A stretch of DNA of 64,000 nt from Blastococcus haudaquaticus (GCF_900230285.1 NZ_OCNK01000002.1:1-64000); one strand, 5' to 3'; positions 30,839 through 41,087 are shown, numbered from the stretch's first letter. A program made the numbers and translations. Notes: generated by a model not told the origin, from the sequence alone.

Positions 30839-31273
30839 TCACGCGGAGGCGTGACCGGCGCGCGTCGTGAACGCGAACGTCGCCGACGAGAGCAGGAACG
30901 CCCCGACCCCGACGGCCAGCGCGGCCCGGCGGAGGACGTCGGACTCCGCGTAGGGATCGAGCAGCAGGAAGGCCAGCAGACCGGCCATGGAGACGCCCGC
31001 CAGCGCGGCGGCGGCGCGTTCGGAGGCCCGGCGCGGCGGAGCCGGCGCGCTCGACGAGGACCGCCCGGAGCGGAGGGAGAGCAGCAGCACGAGCGACGCG
31101 CCCAGGGACAGCGACAGCGCGAGCAGCGCCGCCAGGCCCGCGCCGATGTCGGCGCCGTCGGCCGGGTCCCCGGTGAGCACCGCGACGAGGAAGAGCAGCC
31201 AGAGGAGGGTGGCCACGGCGGCGATTCCCAGCCCGATCCTGCGTGTTCTGTTCACGCGTCCAGCCTGCTGCAT
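30839..31273 (-). CDS. hypothetical membrane protein
   Basis: 144 aa from ATG 31273; GTG 31255 is an alternative start, giving 138 aa (VNRTRRIGLGIAAVATLLWL). Four hydrophobic segments: IGLGIAAVATLLWLLFLVAVL, LAALLALSLSLGASLVLLLSL, AALAGVSMAGLLAFLLL and ALAVGVGAFLLSSATFAF. A Ser/Arg/Pro-rich loop (RSSSSAPAPPRRASER) joins the two pairs. It reads away from rluB, with only ~70 bases between starts. Function unknown. Confidence 0.6.
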   Translation of the reverse strand: MQQAGRVNRTRRIGLGIAAVATLLWLLFLVAVLTGDPADGADIGAGLAALLALSLSLGASLVLLLSLRSGRSSSSAPAPPRRASERAAAALAGVSMAGLLAFLLLDPYAESDVLRRAALAVGVGAFLLSSATFAFTTRAGHASA

Positions 31274-31344
31274 GCGTCGGCCCCAGCAGGTGGGTGTCAC
31301 TCCGGCGGGGGAGCCGCGTCGTCGCGGTGGGAGACTGGGCGGTG

Positions 31345-32202
31345 ATGAACGCCGTACCGGACGACCTGGACCCCACCGACGAGACCTCGACCGCAGCCGG
31401 CGACGGCTGGTCGGAGGACATGGAGCTCGCCCCGGTCCACCCCGGTGACCGGCCGGCGGACGACGCCGACGACGACCGCGAGGGCGAGCGCCTGCAGAAG
31501 GTCCTGGCCCGGGCGGGCGTCGGCTCCCGGCGGGTGTGCGAGGACATGATCGAGGCCGGCCGGATCAGCGTGAACGGCAGGCAGGTCGCCGTGCAGGGCA
31601 TGCGGGTCCACCCTGGTCGCGACAAGATCGCCGTCGACGGCGTGCGGATCGAGATCCGCGAGGACCGGGTCACCTACGCGATGAACAAGCCTCCGGGCGT
31701 GATCACCGCCATGAGCGACGACCGCAACCGCCCGACCGTGGGGGACATGGTGGGCGACCTGGCCAAGGGGCTGGTCCACGTCGGACGCCTGGACCAGGAC
31801 ACCGAGGGCCTGCTGATCCTCACCACCGACGGCGAGCTGGCGCACCGTCTGGCCCACCCGTCCTACGGGGTCCGCAAGACCTACCTGGCCCAGGTGTCGG
31901 GGTCGGTGCCGCGGGACATGGCCCGCCGCCTGCGCGGTGGTGTCGAGCTGGACGACGGCCCGGTGAAGGCCGACTCGTTCCGGGTCGTGGACACCCACGC
32001 CGGGCAGTCCGTGGTCGAGGTGGTGCTGCACGAGGGCCGCAAGCACATCGTCCGTCGGCTGCTCGCGCACGTCGGGCTGCCCGTCTCGCGGCTGACCCGC
32101 ACCGCCGTCGGGCCGATCGAGCTGCGGGCCATGCGCTCGGGCACGATCCGCCGGCTCAGCCGCGAAGAGGTCGGCGCGCTCCAGGAGCTGGTCGGCCTCT
32201 AG
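31345..32202 (+). CDS. rluB: 23S rRNA pseudouridine synthase, RluB type
   Basis: 285 aa from ATG 31345 (GTG 31342 directly before it is possible). An acidic ~45-residue tail precedes the S4 domain (RLQKVLARAGVGSRRVCEDMIEAGRISVNG). The RsuA/RluB catalytic domain follows: AMNKPPGVITAMSDD, the catalytic Asp in VGRLDQDTEGLLILT, RKTYLAQVSG and HEGRKHIVRRLLAHVG. It isomerises a uridine in 23S rRNA. The position after scpB matches Rv1711. It ends 22 bases before the convergent GH3 gene. Confidence 0.92.
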   Translation: MNAVPDDLDPTDETSTAAGDGWSEDMELAPVHPGDRPADDADDDREGERLQKVLARAGVGSRRVCEDMIEAGRISVNGRQVAVQGMRVHPGRDKIAVDGVRIEIREDRVTYAMNKPPGVITAMSDDRNRPTVGDMVGDLAKGLVHVGRLDQDTEGLLILTTDGELAHRLAHPSYGVRKTYLAQVSGSVPRDMARRLRGGVELDDGPVKADSFRVVDTHAGQSVVEVVLHEGRKHIVRRLLAHVGLPVSRLTRTAVGPIELRAMRSGTIRRLSREEVGALQELVGL

Positions 32203-32223
32203 AACTCCCCCTCTGCGACTCCA

Positions 32224-34620
32224 TCAGTGGAGGGTGACCTCCGCCGGGGTGGTCAGCACCCGGTCGGCGCCCACCAGCCGGTCGGGTCCGGTGAGCACGA
32301 CGCGCGCGTCGAGCCGCAGGTCCTCGCTCGAGGAGCCGACCCGCAGGACGAGGTCGCCCGCCTCCACCACCCGGCGGAGGTCGCGGCCGGTGAACGACGC
32401 GCGGTCGGTGTGCACCGAGAAGCGGACGTCCGCCGAGCCGCCGGGCGCCAGGTCGACGCGTGCGAAGCCCACCAGCTGGCGCACGGGGCGGACGACGCTG
32501 GCGACCGGATCCTCCAGGTACAGCTGGACGACCTCGGCTCCGGCCCGGAACCCGGTGTTCGTCACCGTGCAGGAGAGGGTCAGGGCGCCGTCGGTCGGCA
32601 CCGGCACCGGCTCGTCGCCCACCGGCCGGTCGTCGACGCGGAGGTCGGCGTACGCGAACGCGGTGTAGCTCAGGCCGTGCCCGAAGGGGAACGCCGGTGT
32701 CGGGTCGGCGGTGCTGATGTCGCTGCGGCGGGCCAGGGCCGCGCCCAGGTAGGTGCCGGGCTGGCCACCGGGGGAACGGGGCACCTGGACCGGTAGGCGG
32801 CCGGACGGGTTCACCCGTCCGCTCAGGACGCCGGCGACGGCGCCGGCCCCCTCCTCGCCGGGGAAGAAGGCCTGCACGACCGCGGCGGCCCGGGCCACGA
32901 CGTCGCCCAGCGCGTAGGGCCGGCCGGCCAGCAGCACCACGACCACCGGGGTGCCCGAGTCGAGGAGGGCGTCCAGCAGCGCTGCCTGCGAGCCGGGGAG
33001 GCGCAGGTCGTCGGCGTCGCACCCCTCGCCCGAGGTGCCGCGCCCGAAGAGGCCCGCTCGGTCGCCCAGCACCGCCAGGCAGACGTCGGCCTCCCGCGCC
33101 GTCCGCACCGCGTCGGCGATCCCGCTGGGATCGACCTCCTGCACCGGGCAGCCGAGGGCGGTGTCCACGACGGCCCCCGGGAACTCCGCGCGCACCGCCT
33201 CCAGCACCGTGGCCATCTCGACGCCCACCGGCATCCCCGGGTGGTGCGCACCGGCGTGGTTGGGGAAGGCATAGCAGCCCATGAGCGAGAGGACGTCGTC
33301 GGCGCACGGACCCACGACCGCCACCCGCGCCGGGTGGGCCAGCGGCAGCATCCCCGACCGGTTGTCCAGCAGGACGACGGACCGCTCGGCGAGCGACCGG
33401 GCAAGCTCGCGCATCGGCGGTGGGTCGAAGTCGATCGGCCCGCCGGCGCGGAGGGCCGGCGGCTCCGGGTCCCAGTCGGGGTCGAGGAGGCCGAGCTCGG
33501 CCTTCTGCAGCAGCACGCGCTCCACCGAGCGGTCCACGACGGCCATCGGCACGCGACCGGACCGGACCAGCTCGAGCAGCGGCTCGCCGTAGCACCGGAC
33601 CGTCGGCAGTTCCACGTCGATGCCGGCGGTGAGCGCCAGCGCGGCGGCCTCGCCCGGCGAGCCCGCCTGTCCCTGCGTCGTCTCCAGGAAGGAGACGGCG
33701 AAGTAGTCGGCGACGACGACGCCCTCGAAGCCGAGGCGGCCGCGGAGCAGGTCGGTGAGCAGGGCTGGGTCGGCGGCCGGCGGCACGCCGTCCACGGCGG
33801 CGTAGGAGTTCATGACCGAGCGCGCACCGCCGTCGCGGAGCGCAGCCTCGAACGGGGGCAGGACGACGTCGGCGAACTCGCGCGGGCCGAGGTGGACCGG
33901 GGCGTGGTTGCGGCCGGCAGCCGAGGCCGAGTAGCCGGCGAAGTGCTTGAGCGTGGCGACGATCCCGGCCCGCTCCAGTCCCCGTGTGTAGGCCGAGCCC
34001 AGGATCGAGACGAGGTACGGGTCCTCGCCGATCGTCTCCTCGGTGCGGCCCCAGCGGTAGTCGAAGGTGACGTCGAGGACGGGGGACAGGCCCTGGTGGA
34101 CGCCGACGGACCGCATCAGCTCCCCGATGCCGTGCGCCATCGCCTCGACGGTGCCCGGGTCGAAGGACGCTCCCCAGGCCAGCGGAGTGGGGAAGACGGT
34201 GGCCTGCCAGGCCGCGAACCCGGTGAGGCACTCCTCGTGCGCCATCGCCGGGATGCCCAGGCGGGAGCCGGCGACCAGGTCGCGCTGCGTCTGGGCCAGC
34301 ACGCGTGCCCCCGTCTCCGGCTCCACCGGGACGGTGCCGAACATCCGGGTGAGCTGGCCGAGCCCGGGCTTGGTCAGCTCGTCCCACGGTGGCAGCGGCT
34401 CGGCGAAGTCGTGCTGGTTGGGGGCGACCTCCTCGCCGTCACCGATCGCCGTCCACACGCCGTAGAGCTGGGCGACCTTCTCCTCCGTGGTCATCACCGC
34501 CAGCAGGGCCCGGACCCGTTCCGGCAGCGGCCGGGACGGGTCGCGCCACACGGCGGACGAGGCGGGGTCCACCGGCTCGGGGACGTCGGAGCTGGCGGCG
34601 CTGGCCACGGACTCGATCAC
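32224..34620 (-). CDS. GH3 beta-glycosidase (beta-glucosidase/beta-xylosidase)
   Basis: 798 aa from ATG 34620. Full GH3 architecture: TIM-barrel domain (MTTEEKVAQLYG, EDPYLVSILG, KHFAGYSAS), nucleophile Asp305 in GVVVADYFAV, the alpha/beta sandwich (RSVVLLDNRSGMLPL, VFLAGRPYAL-type region) and a C-terminal fibronectin-like domain (VVQLYLEDPVASVVRPVRQLVGF). No signal peptide is visible, so it acts inside the cell on imported oligosaccharides. The VADYFAV nucleophile loop occurs in enzymes acting on xylosides as well as glucosides. It is 27 bases downstream of the lacI-type gene and likely co-transcribed with it. Confidence 0.92.
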   Translation of the reverse strand: MIESVASAASSDVPEPVDPASSAVWRDPSRPLPERVRALLAVMTTEEKVAQLYGVWTAIGDGEEVAPNQHDFAEPLPPWDELTKPGLGQLTRMFGTVPVEPETGARVLAQTQRDLVAGSRLGIPAMAHEECLTGFAAWQATVFPTPLAWGASFDPGTVEAMAHGIGELMRSVGVHQGLSPVLDVTFDYRWGRTEETIGEDPYLVSILGSAYTRGLERAGIVATLKHFAGYSASAAGRNHAPVHLGPREFADVVLPPFEAALRDGGARSVMNSYAAVDGVPPAADPALLTDLLRGRLGFEGVVVADYFAVSFLETTQGQAGSPGEAAALALTAGIDVELPTVRCYGEPLLELVRSGRVPMAVVDRSVERVLLQKAELGLLDPDWDPEPPALRAGGPIDFDPPPMRELARSLAERSVVLLDNRSGMLPLAHPARVAVVGPCADDVLSLMGCYAFPNHAGAHHPGMPVGVEMATVLEAVRAEFPGAVVDTALGCPVQEVDPSGIADAVRTAREADVCLAVLGDRAGLFGRGTSGEGCDADDLRLPGSQAALLDALLDSGTPVVVVLLAGRPYALGDVVARAAAVVQAFFPGEEGAGAVAGVLSGRVNPSGRLPVQVPRSPGGQPGTYLGAALARRSDISTADPTPAFPFGHGLSYTAFAYADLRVDDRPVGDEPVPVPTDGALTLSCTVTNTGFRAGAEVVQLYLEDPVASVVRPVRQLVGFARVDLAPGGSADVRFSVHTDRASFTGRDLRRVVEAGDLVLRVGSSSEDLRLDARVVLTGPDRLVGADRVLTTPAEVTLH

Positions 34621-34647
34621 GACAGGTGCTCCAGGGAGAGGGTGCGG

Positions 34648-35649
34648 TCAGCGGGGGCGTGCGGTCGAGGCCCGGGGAACCAGGTGGGTCGCGAGCTCGA
34701 CGCGCTGGGTGTCGAGCGGCTGGCCGTCGATCAGCTGGTGCAGGATCCGTCCCGCCATCCGGCCCATGTCGGCCAGCGGCTGCCGGACGGTGGTCAGCGG
34801 CGGCGAGGACCAGCGGGCCATGGGCAGGTCGTCGAAGCCGACCACGCTCAGGTCGAGCGGCACCGAGAGGCCGGCCTGCCGGGCGGCCTCCATGACGCCG
34901 AACGCCTGCTCGTCGCTCCCGGCGAAGATCGCCGTGGGCGGGTCCGGCAGCTCCAGCAGTGCCCGGGCCTGGTCGTACCCGCCCTCGTGGTGGAAGTTGC
35001 CGTGCCGCACCAGGGCCGGGTCGACCCCGATCCCGGCCCGCTCGAGCGCGGCGCGGTAGCCGTCGATGCGGGCCCGGCTGCACAGGAAGTCCTCGGGACC
35101 GCCGACGACGGCGATCCGGCGGTGGCCGAGCTCCACGAGGTGCTCGGTGGCCGACAGCCCGCCGGCCCAGTTGGTCGCACCGACGCTCGGCACGTCCTGC
35201 CCCGGCATGTCCACCGGGTCGATGACCACCACGGGCAGGTGCGACTGCCCGAGCCGGCGCTGGTCGGCGGCCGTGAGGTGCGAGGTGACGACCAGTGCGC
35301 CCTGTCGGCCGCCGGCGATGAGCGACTGGACCCAGTCGGCCCCCGGGGACCGGGCCAGGGTGTTGACGACGACGTCGAGACCGCTCTCGGTGACGCCGCG
35401 CAGGATCTCGACGGCCCACGGGCTGTCCAGCGCGGTGAAGACGACGTCGACGAGCGGGGTCAGCGGCTCGGCGTTCTTCCGCGCCAGGGGGACGTAGTGG
35501 TGCTCCTCGAGGAGTTGGAGGACGTGCGCCCGGGTGGCGGGTGAGACGTCCTGGCGTCCGTTCACGACCTTGGACACGGTCGGCAGGGAGACGCCGGCCG
35601 CCGCCGCGATGCTGGCCAACGTGGGCCGACCGAGCTGCTGAGACGCCAT
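34648..35649 (-). CDS. LacI family transcriptional repressor
   Basis: 333 aa from ATG 35649, with AGGAGGACGGCG just upstream. LacI HTH and hinge: RPTLASIAAAAGVSLPTVSK, VVNGRQDVSPATRAHVLQLL; then a periplasmic-binding-protein-like sensor domain (VDVVFTALDSPWAVEILRG, ATEHLVELGHRRIAVVGGPE, VVGFDDLPMARWSSPPLTTV). It probably represses both itself with the GH3 gene and the divergent transporter operon through the two TCGAAAcTTTCG sites at 35735 and 35880, with release by a sugar. Confidence 0.93.
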   Translation of the reverse strand: MASQQLGRPTLASIAAAAGVSLPTVSKVVNGRQDVSPATRAHVLQLLEEHHYVPLARKNAEPLTPLVDVVFTALDSPWAVEILRGVTESGLDVVVNTLARSPGADWVQSLIAGGRQGALVVTSHLTAADQRRLGQSHLPVVVIDPVDMPGQDVPSVGATNWAGGLSATEHLVELGHRRIAVVGGPEDFLCSRARIDGYRAALERAGIGVDPALVRHGNFHHEGGYDQARALLELPDPPTAIFAGSDEQAFGVMEAARQAGLSVPLDLSVVGFDDLPMARWSSPPLTTVRQPLADMGRMAGRILHQLIDGQPLDTQRVELATHLVPRASTARPR

Positions 35650-35734
35650 CGCCGTCCTCCTGTTCCGGTTCCCGTCCGCCCGCGGTACCCGCGGGGGGAG
35701 TGGTCCCTACCACTCCGAAGATCACGTCACGTTA

Positions 35735-35747
35735 TCGAAACTTTCGA
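35735..35747. promoter_or_regulatory. LacI-type operator 1
   Basis: TCGAAA-C-TTTCGA, a perfect 6-bp inverted repeat around a single base, 86 bases upstream of the repressor start. It overlaps GATAACG on the minus strand, a possible -10 region of the repressor/GH3 unit. Same core as operator 2. Confidence 0.75.
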
Positions 35748-35839
35748 AAACGCACCAGCTCATCCACCCTGACGGGGACCGTAGACCGCGGCGCCCGGCA
35801 CCTGTCAACGATGACGTACGCGCCGCGTGACGGGGTGCG

Positions 35840-35868
35840 TTGACACCCAAGGTGACCCGGCTTACATT
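35840..35868 (+). promoter_or_regulatory. sigma-70 type promoter of the sugar ABC operon
   Basis: TTGACA (35840-35845), exactly 17 bases, then TACATT (35863-35868). It is the best housekeeping-type promoter in the window. Transcription would start near 35875, just before operator 2. Confidence 0.85.
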
Positions 35869-35879
35869 CTCGCAACTGC

Positions 35880-35892
35880 TCGAAACTTTCGG
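35880..35892. promoter_or_regulatory. LacI-type operator 2
   Basis: TCGAAA-C-TTTCGG, one base different from operator 1, 12 bases after the -10 hexamer and so covering about +5 to +17 of the predicted transcript. A repressor bound here would block initiation or clearance. Confidence 0.75.
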
Positions 35893-35925
35893 TTCCAACG
35901 ACGAAACAGGAAGGTGGCGGTGGGG

Positions 35926-37236
35926 ATGTCCTCCCGGCGTCTGACCCGTGCGGCCTGGCAGGCCGGCGCTCTCGTCATGGCAGGCACATTGGTCGCCTGC
36001 GGTTCCTCCGGACCCAGCGGCGGGGGCGGCGGTGACAGCGACGCCGTCCAGGTCTGGGCACTGGAGGACGCGGCCCTCAACCCCATCGAGGAAGCCTCCA
36101 TCGAGCGCTTCAACGAGAGCTCGGACGCCGGCGAGGCCGAGCTGGCCACCTTCGGCAACGACCCCTACAAGCAGCGGCTCCGTGTCGCGCTGGGCTCGCC
36201 CAACGCCCCCGACCTGTTCTTCAACTGGGGCGGCGGCAACCTCAAGGAGTCGGTGGACGCCGACCAGGTCGAGGACCTCACGCCGCTGCTCGACGAGAAC
36301 CCCGAGCTCCGCGACGCCTTCCTGCCCAGCGTGCTGGCCGGCGCGGAGCTCGACGGCAAGACCTACGGCCTGCCCATGCGCGGCATGCAGCCGGTCATGC
36401 TCTTCTACAACAACGCCGTCCTCGAGTCCGCGGGCGTCGCGGTGCCGGAGACGTGGGACGACCTGCTCGCCGCCGTCGACACGCTCAAGGGCGCGGGTGT
36501 CACGCCGGTCGCGCTGGCCGGCACCCAGCCGTGGACCGAGCTGATGTGGATCGAGTACATCCTCGACCGCGTCGGCGGCCCGGAGGTCTTCCAGGCCATC
36601 CGCGACGGCGAGGAGGGCGCGTGGGAGGACCCGGCGGTCCTCGAGTCGCTGACGATGCTGCGCGACCTCATCGACCGGGGCGCCTTCGGTACCGAGTTCG
36701 CCTCCGTCGGCTACGACGTCGGCGGTGCGTCCACGATCCTCGCGCAGGGCGACGCCGCGTTCCACCTCATGGGATCGTGGGAGTACACCAACCAGCTCAA
36801 CGACAGCCCCGACTTCGTCGAGTCCGGTGACCTGGGGTGGACGACCTTCCCGGCCATCGAGGGTGGCGCGGGCGACCCGTCGAACCTGGTGGGGAACGTG
36901 TCGAACTTCTACTCGCTCACCAGCTCGTCGGGCAACAAGGAGGCGGCACGGGAGTTCCTGACGACCGCGCTGACCGACGACCAGTACATCTCCGACCTCA
37001 TCGAGGCCGGTGACGTGCCGCCGGTGCAGGGCGTCCGCGACCAGCTGGCCGAGACGGAGAACGGCGACTACGCCACGTTCATCTACGACGCGACGGTCGA
37101 CGCGGGCAACTTCCAGCTGTCCTGGGACCAGGACCTCCCGGCCGACGAGGCCACCGAGATGCTGACCCAGCTGGAGCAGTTGTTCCTCGGTGCCCAGACG
37201 CCGCAGGGGTTCGTCGACGCCATGTCGGCTCTCTGA
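35926..37236 (+). CDS. sugar ABC transporter substrate-binding lipoprotein
   Basis: 436 aa from ATG 35926; in-frame GTGs at 35914 and 35920 sit closer to the AGGAAG site and may be the true start. Lipoprotein signal: RRLTRAAWQ, hydrophobic stretch, lipobox LVAC with lipidated Cys ~25 residues in. The mature part is a family-1 extracellular solute-binding protein (FNESSDAGEAELATFGNDPYKQ, PDLFFNWGGGNL, SWEYTNQLN). It captures an oligosaccharide for the two permeases downstream. Expression is driven by the promoter at 35840 and the operator at 35880. Confidence 0.9.
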   Translation: MSSRRLTRAAWQAGALVMAGTLVACGSSGPSGGGGGDSDAVQVWALEDAALNPIEEASIERFNESSDAGEAELATFGNDPYKQRLRVALGSPNAPDLFFNWGGGNLKESVDADQVEDLTPLLDENPELRDAFLPSVLAGAELDGKTYGLPMRGMQPVMLFYNNAVLESAGVAVPETWDDLLAAVDTLKGAGVTPVALAGTQPWTELMWIEYILDRVGGPEVFQAIRDGEEGAWEDPAVLESLTMLRDLIDRGAFGTEFASVGYDVGGASTILAQGDAAFHLMGSWEYTNQLNDSPDFVESGDLGWTTFPAIEGGAGDPSNLVGNVSNFYSLTSSSGNKEAAREFLTTALTDDQYISDLIEAGDVPPVQGVRDQLAETENGDYATFIYDATVDAGNFQLSWDQDLPADEATEMLTQLEQLFLGAQTPQGFVDAMSAL

Positions 37237-37258
37237 CCGGCCCCGGACAGCGCGCACC

Positions 37259-38185
37259 ATGACCATCACGGCGGAGAAGACCAGGACCCGGGCGGGAACG
37301 GCACGCACGACGGTGACCCGGCAGGACCGGCCCTCGGGCTGGTACCTGGCGCCGGCGCTGGTGTTCTTCGGTGCATTCGCCGTGCTGCCGATGGTCCTGG
37401 TCGTCTACCTCAGCTTCACGTCCTGGGACGGCTTCGGTACCCCCGAGCTGTCCGGGACGGAGAACTGGACCCGGCTGATCGAGGACGGCCGGGCCTGGGA
37501 CTCGCTCTGGCTGACGCTGGTGTTCATGGTGCTCACCTGGCTCGTCCAGACCCCGATCGCGATGCTGATCGGGGTCTGGGCGGCCGGACGGCAGCGGAAC
37601 CGGGCGATCCTCAGCTCGCTGTTCTTCCTGCCGCTCCTGCTGTCGACGGCGGCCATCGCCCTGCTCTGGTCGTCGGTGCTGGACCCGAACTTCGGCGTCA
37701 CTCAGTCGCTGCCGGTGCTCGGTGGGTTCAACTTCCTCGGGGACACCGAGCTGGTCGTCTACACCGTCGTCTGGGTGATCAGCTGGCAGTACGTGCCGTT
37801 CCACACGCTGCTGTACCAAGCGGCCGCGCGGCAGGTGCCCGAGAGCCTCTACGAGGCGGCGACCCTGGACGGGGCCGGTCGCTACCGGCAGTTCTTCACC
37901 ATCACCCTGCCGCTGCTCAAGTACACGATCATCACCTCGACGGTGCTCATGCTCGTGGGCTCGGTGACGACCTTCGACACGATCCTCATCCTCACCGGTG
38001 GAGGCCCGGGCACCGCGACCCGCGTGCTGCCGCTGCACATGTACATCACCGGGTTCAGCGGGTTCGAGTTCGGCTACGCGAGCGCCATCTCGGTGCTGCT
38101 GCTCCTCCTCGGCGCGGGACTCTCCCTCGCGGTCACCCGCGCGACCGGATTCCGGAAGATGCAGAGCCAGCAGGAGGGCGTGTGA
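37259..38185 (+). CDS. sugar ABC transporter permease (MalF-like)
   Basis: 308 aa from ATG 37259. Six membrane helices, starting with WYLAPALVFFGAFAVLPMVLVVYLSF. The EAA loop that docks the ATPase is EAATLDGAGRYRQFFTITLPLLKYT. It lies 22 bases after the binding-protein stop and overlaps the second permease by 4 bases. With it, forms the transmembrane channel of a carbohydrate-uptake type 1 ABC importer. Confidence 0.92.
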   Translation: MTITAEKTRTRAGTARTTVTRQDRPSGWYLAPALVFFGAFAVLPMVLVVYLSFTSWDGFGTPELSGTENWTRLIEDGRAWDSLWLTLVFMVLTWLVQTPIAMLIGVWAAGRQRNRAILSSLFFLPLLLSTAAIALLWSSVLDPNFGVTQSLPVLGGFNFLGDTELVVYTVVWVISWQYVPFHTLLYQAAARQVPESLYEAATLDGAGRYRQFFTITLPLLKYTIITSTVLMLVGSVTTFDTILILTGGGPGTATRVLPLHMYITGFSGFEFGYASAISVLLLLLGAGLSLAVTRATGFRKMQSQQEGV

Positions 38186-39093
38186 CGACGACCCAGGCGA
38201 CTCCGGCGCCCTTGGCGCCGGTGCCCGACATGCTGCAGGACGGACGCCGCCGGCGACGCCCGCGAGCCGGCGGCCATCGCGGCCGGCCCAACGTGCTGGC
38301 CGGCGTGCTGGCGACGATCTGGCTGGCCCTGGTCGCCGTCCCGCTGTACTTCCTCGTCGCGGCGAGCTTCCGTACCCGTTCGGACTACCTCTCCGACAAC
38401 CCGCTGGCCCCGCCGCCGAGCCCGACGCTCGAGAACTACGAGACGGTCCTCACCGGCGACTTCCCGACCTACCTGCTGAACACGGTGATCGTCACCGTCG
38501 TGACGGTCGCGATCGTCGTCGGGCTGACCGTGCCGGCCGGCTACGCCGTGGCCCGCAACGCCGGGCGGGGCGTGCAGCGGGGCTTCTCGCTCATGCTCGT
38601 CGGGCTGGCCATCCCCGCGCAGGCGGCGATCATCCCGGTGTACCTGATGATCACGCAGTTGCACCTGTACGACACCCTGCTCGCGGTCATCCTGCCGACG
38701 GCGGCCTTCGCGATGCCCGTCGCGTTGCTGGTGATGACCAACAGCCTGCGCGACATCCCCCGGGAGCTGTACGAGGCGCAGACCCTCGACGGCGCCGGCC
38801 CGTTCGCGGCGCTGCGCCACCTGGTGCTCCCGCTGGCCAAGCCGGCCATCACCACCGTCGCGGTGTTCACCTCGCTCACCGCGTGGAACGGCTTCCTGTT
38901 CCCCCTCGTGCTCACCCAGTCCGTCGGGACGCGCGTGCTCACCCTCGGCCTCTGGGACTACCAGGGGCAGTTCGGCACGAACGTGCCCGCGCTGCTGGCC
39001 GCCGTGACGCTGTCGGTGGTCCCGATCTTCGTCCTGTACCTGGTCGGCCGGCGCTACCTGCTCAGCGGCCTGACCGCCGGCGCCGGCAAGTAG
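38182..39093 (+). CDS. sugar ABC transporter permease (MalG-like)
   Basis: 303 aa from GTG 38182, overlapping the first permease (GTGA). A ~30-residue basic N-terminal tail (RRRRRPRAGGHRGR) precedes six membrane helices. MalG-type features: FRTRSDYLSDNPLAPP loop and the EAA loop EAQTLDGAGPFAALRHLVLPLAKP. The C-terminus ends on YLLSGLTAGAGK, typical of CUT1 permeases. It pairs with the upstream permease and the ATPase that starts 28 bases downstream. Confidence 0.92.
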   Translation: MTTTQATPAPLAPVPDMLQDGRRRRRPRAGGHRGRPNVLAGVLATIWLALVAVPLYFLVAASFRTRSDYLSDNPLAPPPSPTLENYETVLTGDFPTYLLNTVIVTVVTVAIVVGLTVPAGYAVARNAGRGVQRGFSLMLVGLAIPAQAAIIPVYLMITQLHLYDTLLAVILPTAAFAMPVALLVMTNSLRDIPRELYEAQTLDGAGPFAALRHLVLPLAKPAITTVAVFTSLTAWNGFLFPLVLTQSVGTRVLTLGLWDYQGQFGTNVPALLAAVTLSVVPIFVLYLVGRRYLLSGLTAGAGK

Positions 39094-39121
39094 CCGGCCC
39101 GTCCCGCTGGAGAGGAAACCC

Positions 39122-40198
<1,077 letters not shown>

Positions 40199-40221
40199 TC
40201 CGCGGGCGCCGCGGGGTCGGC

Positions 40222-40605
40222 TCAGGGGAGGCGGGCGTTGTCCGCGGTCACCCAGACCTCGGTGATGCGGTCGCCGGCGAAGCGGTACATCGAGAACTCG
40301 TCGGTCGTGACCGCCCGGCCGGTCGCCGCCACGCCGCGCCAGGTCCCGAGGTGGGTACCGGTGTCGCGGAAGTGGACGGCCAGCCACGGGTGCTCGAACA
40401 CCGTGCGCTGGATCTCCCAGCGGTAGTCGGGGAAGGCGCGGGAGACGACGAACAGGTCGTCGATGTACTGCTGCGCCGTGCGCTCCGCACCGTTCACCAG
40501 CACGACGTCGGCGAGGAACGGCGCCAGTTCGCCGAACGCGTGCCGGTTGCAGACGGCGTTGTAGTGCCCGTACCGGTCCACGACCTCGTGCCGGTGCCCA
40601 GTCAT
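40222..40605 (-). CDS. SnoaL-like / ester cyclase domain protein
   Basis: 127 aa from ATG 40605; ATG 40647 would add 14 residues. NTF2-like pattern: VVDRYGHYNAVCNRHAFGELAPFLADVVLVNG, FPDYRWEIQRTVFEHPWLAVHFRDTGTH, VTTDEFSMYRFAGDRITEVWVTAD. This is the common SnoaL_4 type with unknown substrate. It is convergent with the ABC ATPase and divergent from aroH. Confidence 0.8.
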   Translation of the reverse strand: MTGHRHEVVDRYGHYNAVCNRHAFGELAPFLADVVLVNGAERTAQQYIDDLFVVSRAFPDYRWEIQRTVFEHPWLAVHFRDTGTHLGTWRGVAATGRAVTTDEFSMYRFAGDRITEVWVTADNARLP

Positions 40606-40669
40606 GGCGGGACGGTAGCGGTCCCGGGCCGGATCCGGCTCCGCCACGAGCCCGGTGGCGGGGCCTCCC

Positions 40670-40675
40670 TAGACT
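40670..40675 (+). promoter_or_regulatory. candidate -10 box for aroH-cmk-der
   Basis: TAGACT in CCCTAGACTCGACA, 50 bases upstream of the aroH ATG. It repeats the hexamer found before ald. No -35 match is seen. Confidence 0.4.
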
Positions 40676-40724
40676 CGACAGCGCCCCGGCGATCCGGGTG
40701 CGTGGATCGATCGAGGAGTAGTGC

Positions 40725-41087
40725 ATGGCCGTCCGAGCCATCCGGGGCGCGACGCAGGTCGACGCCGACGACCGGGAGCAGGTGCTCGAGGCCACCCGTG
40801 AACTCGTCAGCGCGGTGCTGGAGCGCAACGACCTGGGACACGACGACGTCATCAGCATCCTGTTCACGGCCACGCCGGACCTGGTGTCGGAGTTCCCCGC
40901 GCTCGCCGCCCGGGAGCTGGGCATGGGCGACGTGCCGCTGATGTGCGCCACCGAGATCGGCGTCCCGCACGCCCTCCCGCGGGTGCTGCGCCTGATGGCC
41001 CACGTCGAGACGACGAAGCCGCGGTCGGACGTGCAGCACGTGTACCTGCGCGGCGCGACCGCCCTGCGACGGGACATAGCCCAGTGA
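40725..41087 (+). CDS. aroH: chorismate mutase, AroH class
   Basis: 120 aa from ATG 40725, with GAGGAG upstream. The AroH-fold sequence is complete: [62 protein letters not shown] and [14 protein letters not shown]. Arg6/7, Glu77 region, Arg89 region and Tyr107 region of the B. subtilis-type active site appear kept. It rearranges chorismate to prephenate for Phe/Tyr synthesis. First gene of the aroH-cmk-der operon; its stop overlaps the first possible cmk start (GTGA). Confidence 0.93.
   Translation: MAVRAIRGATQVDADDREQVLEATRELVSAVLERNDLGHDDVISILFTATPDLVSEFPALAARELGMGDVPLMCATEIGVPHALPRVLRLMAHVETTKPRSDVQHVYLRGATALRRDIAQ

Noticed and set aside
40200-40214. Terminator CCGCGG-GCG-CCGCGG after the ABC ATPase
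   Set aside because: A 6-bp palindrome in DNA this rich in GC is expected by chance and no T-tract follows; mentioned only in the ATPase entry.
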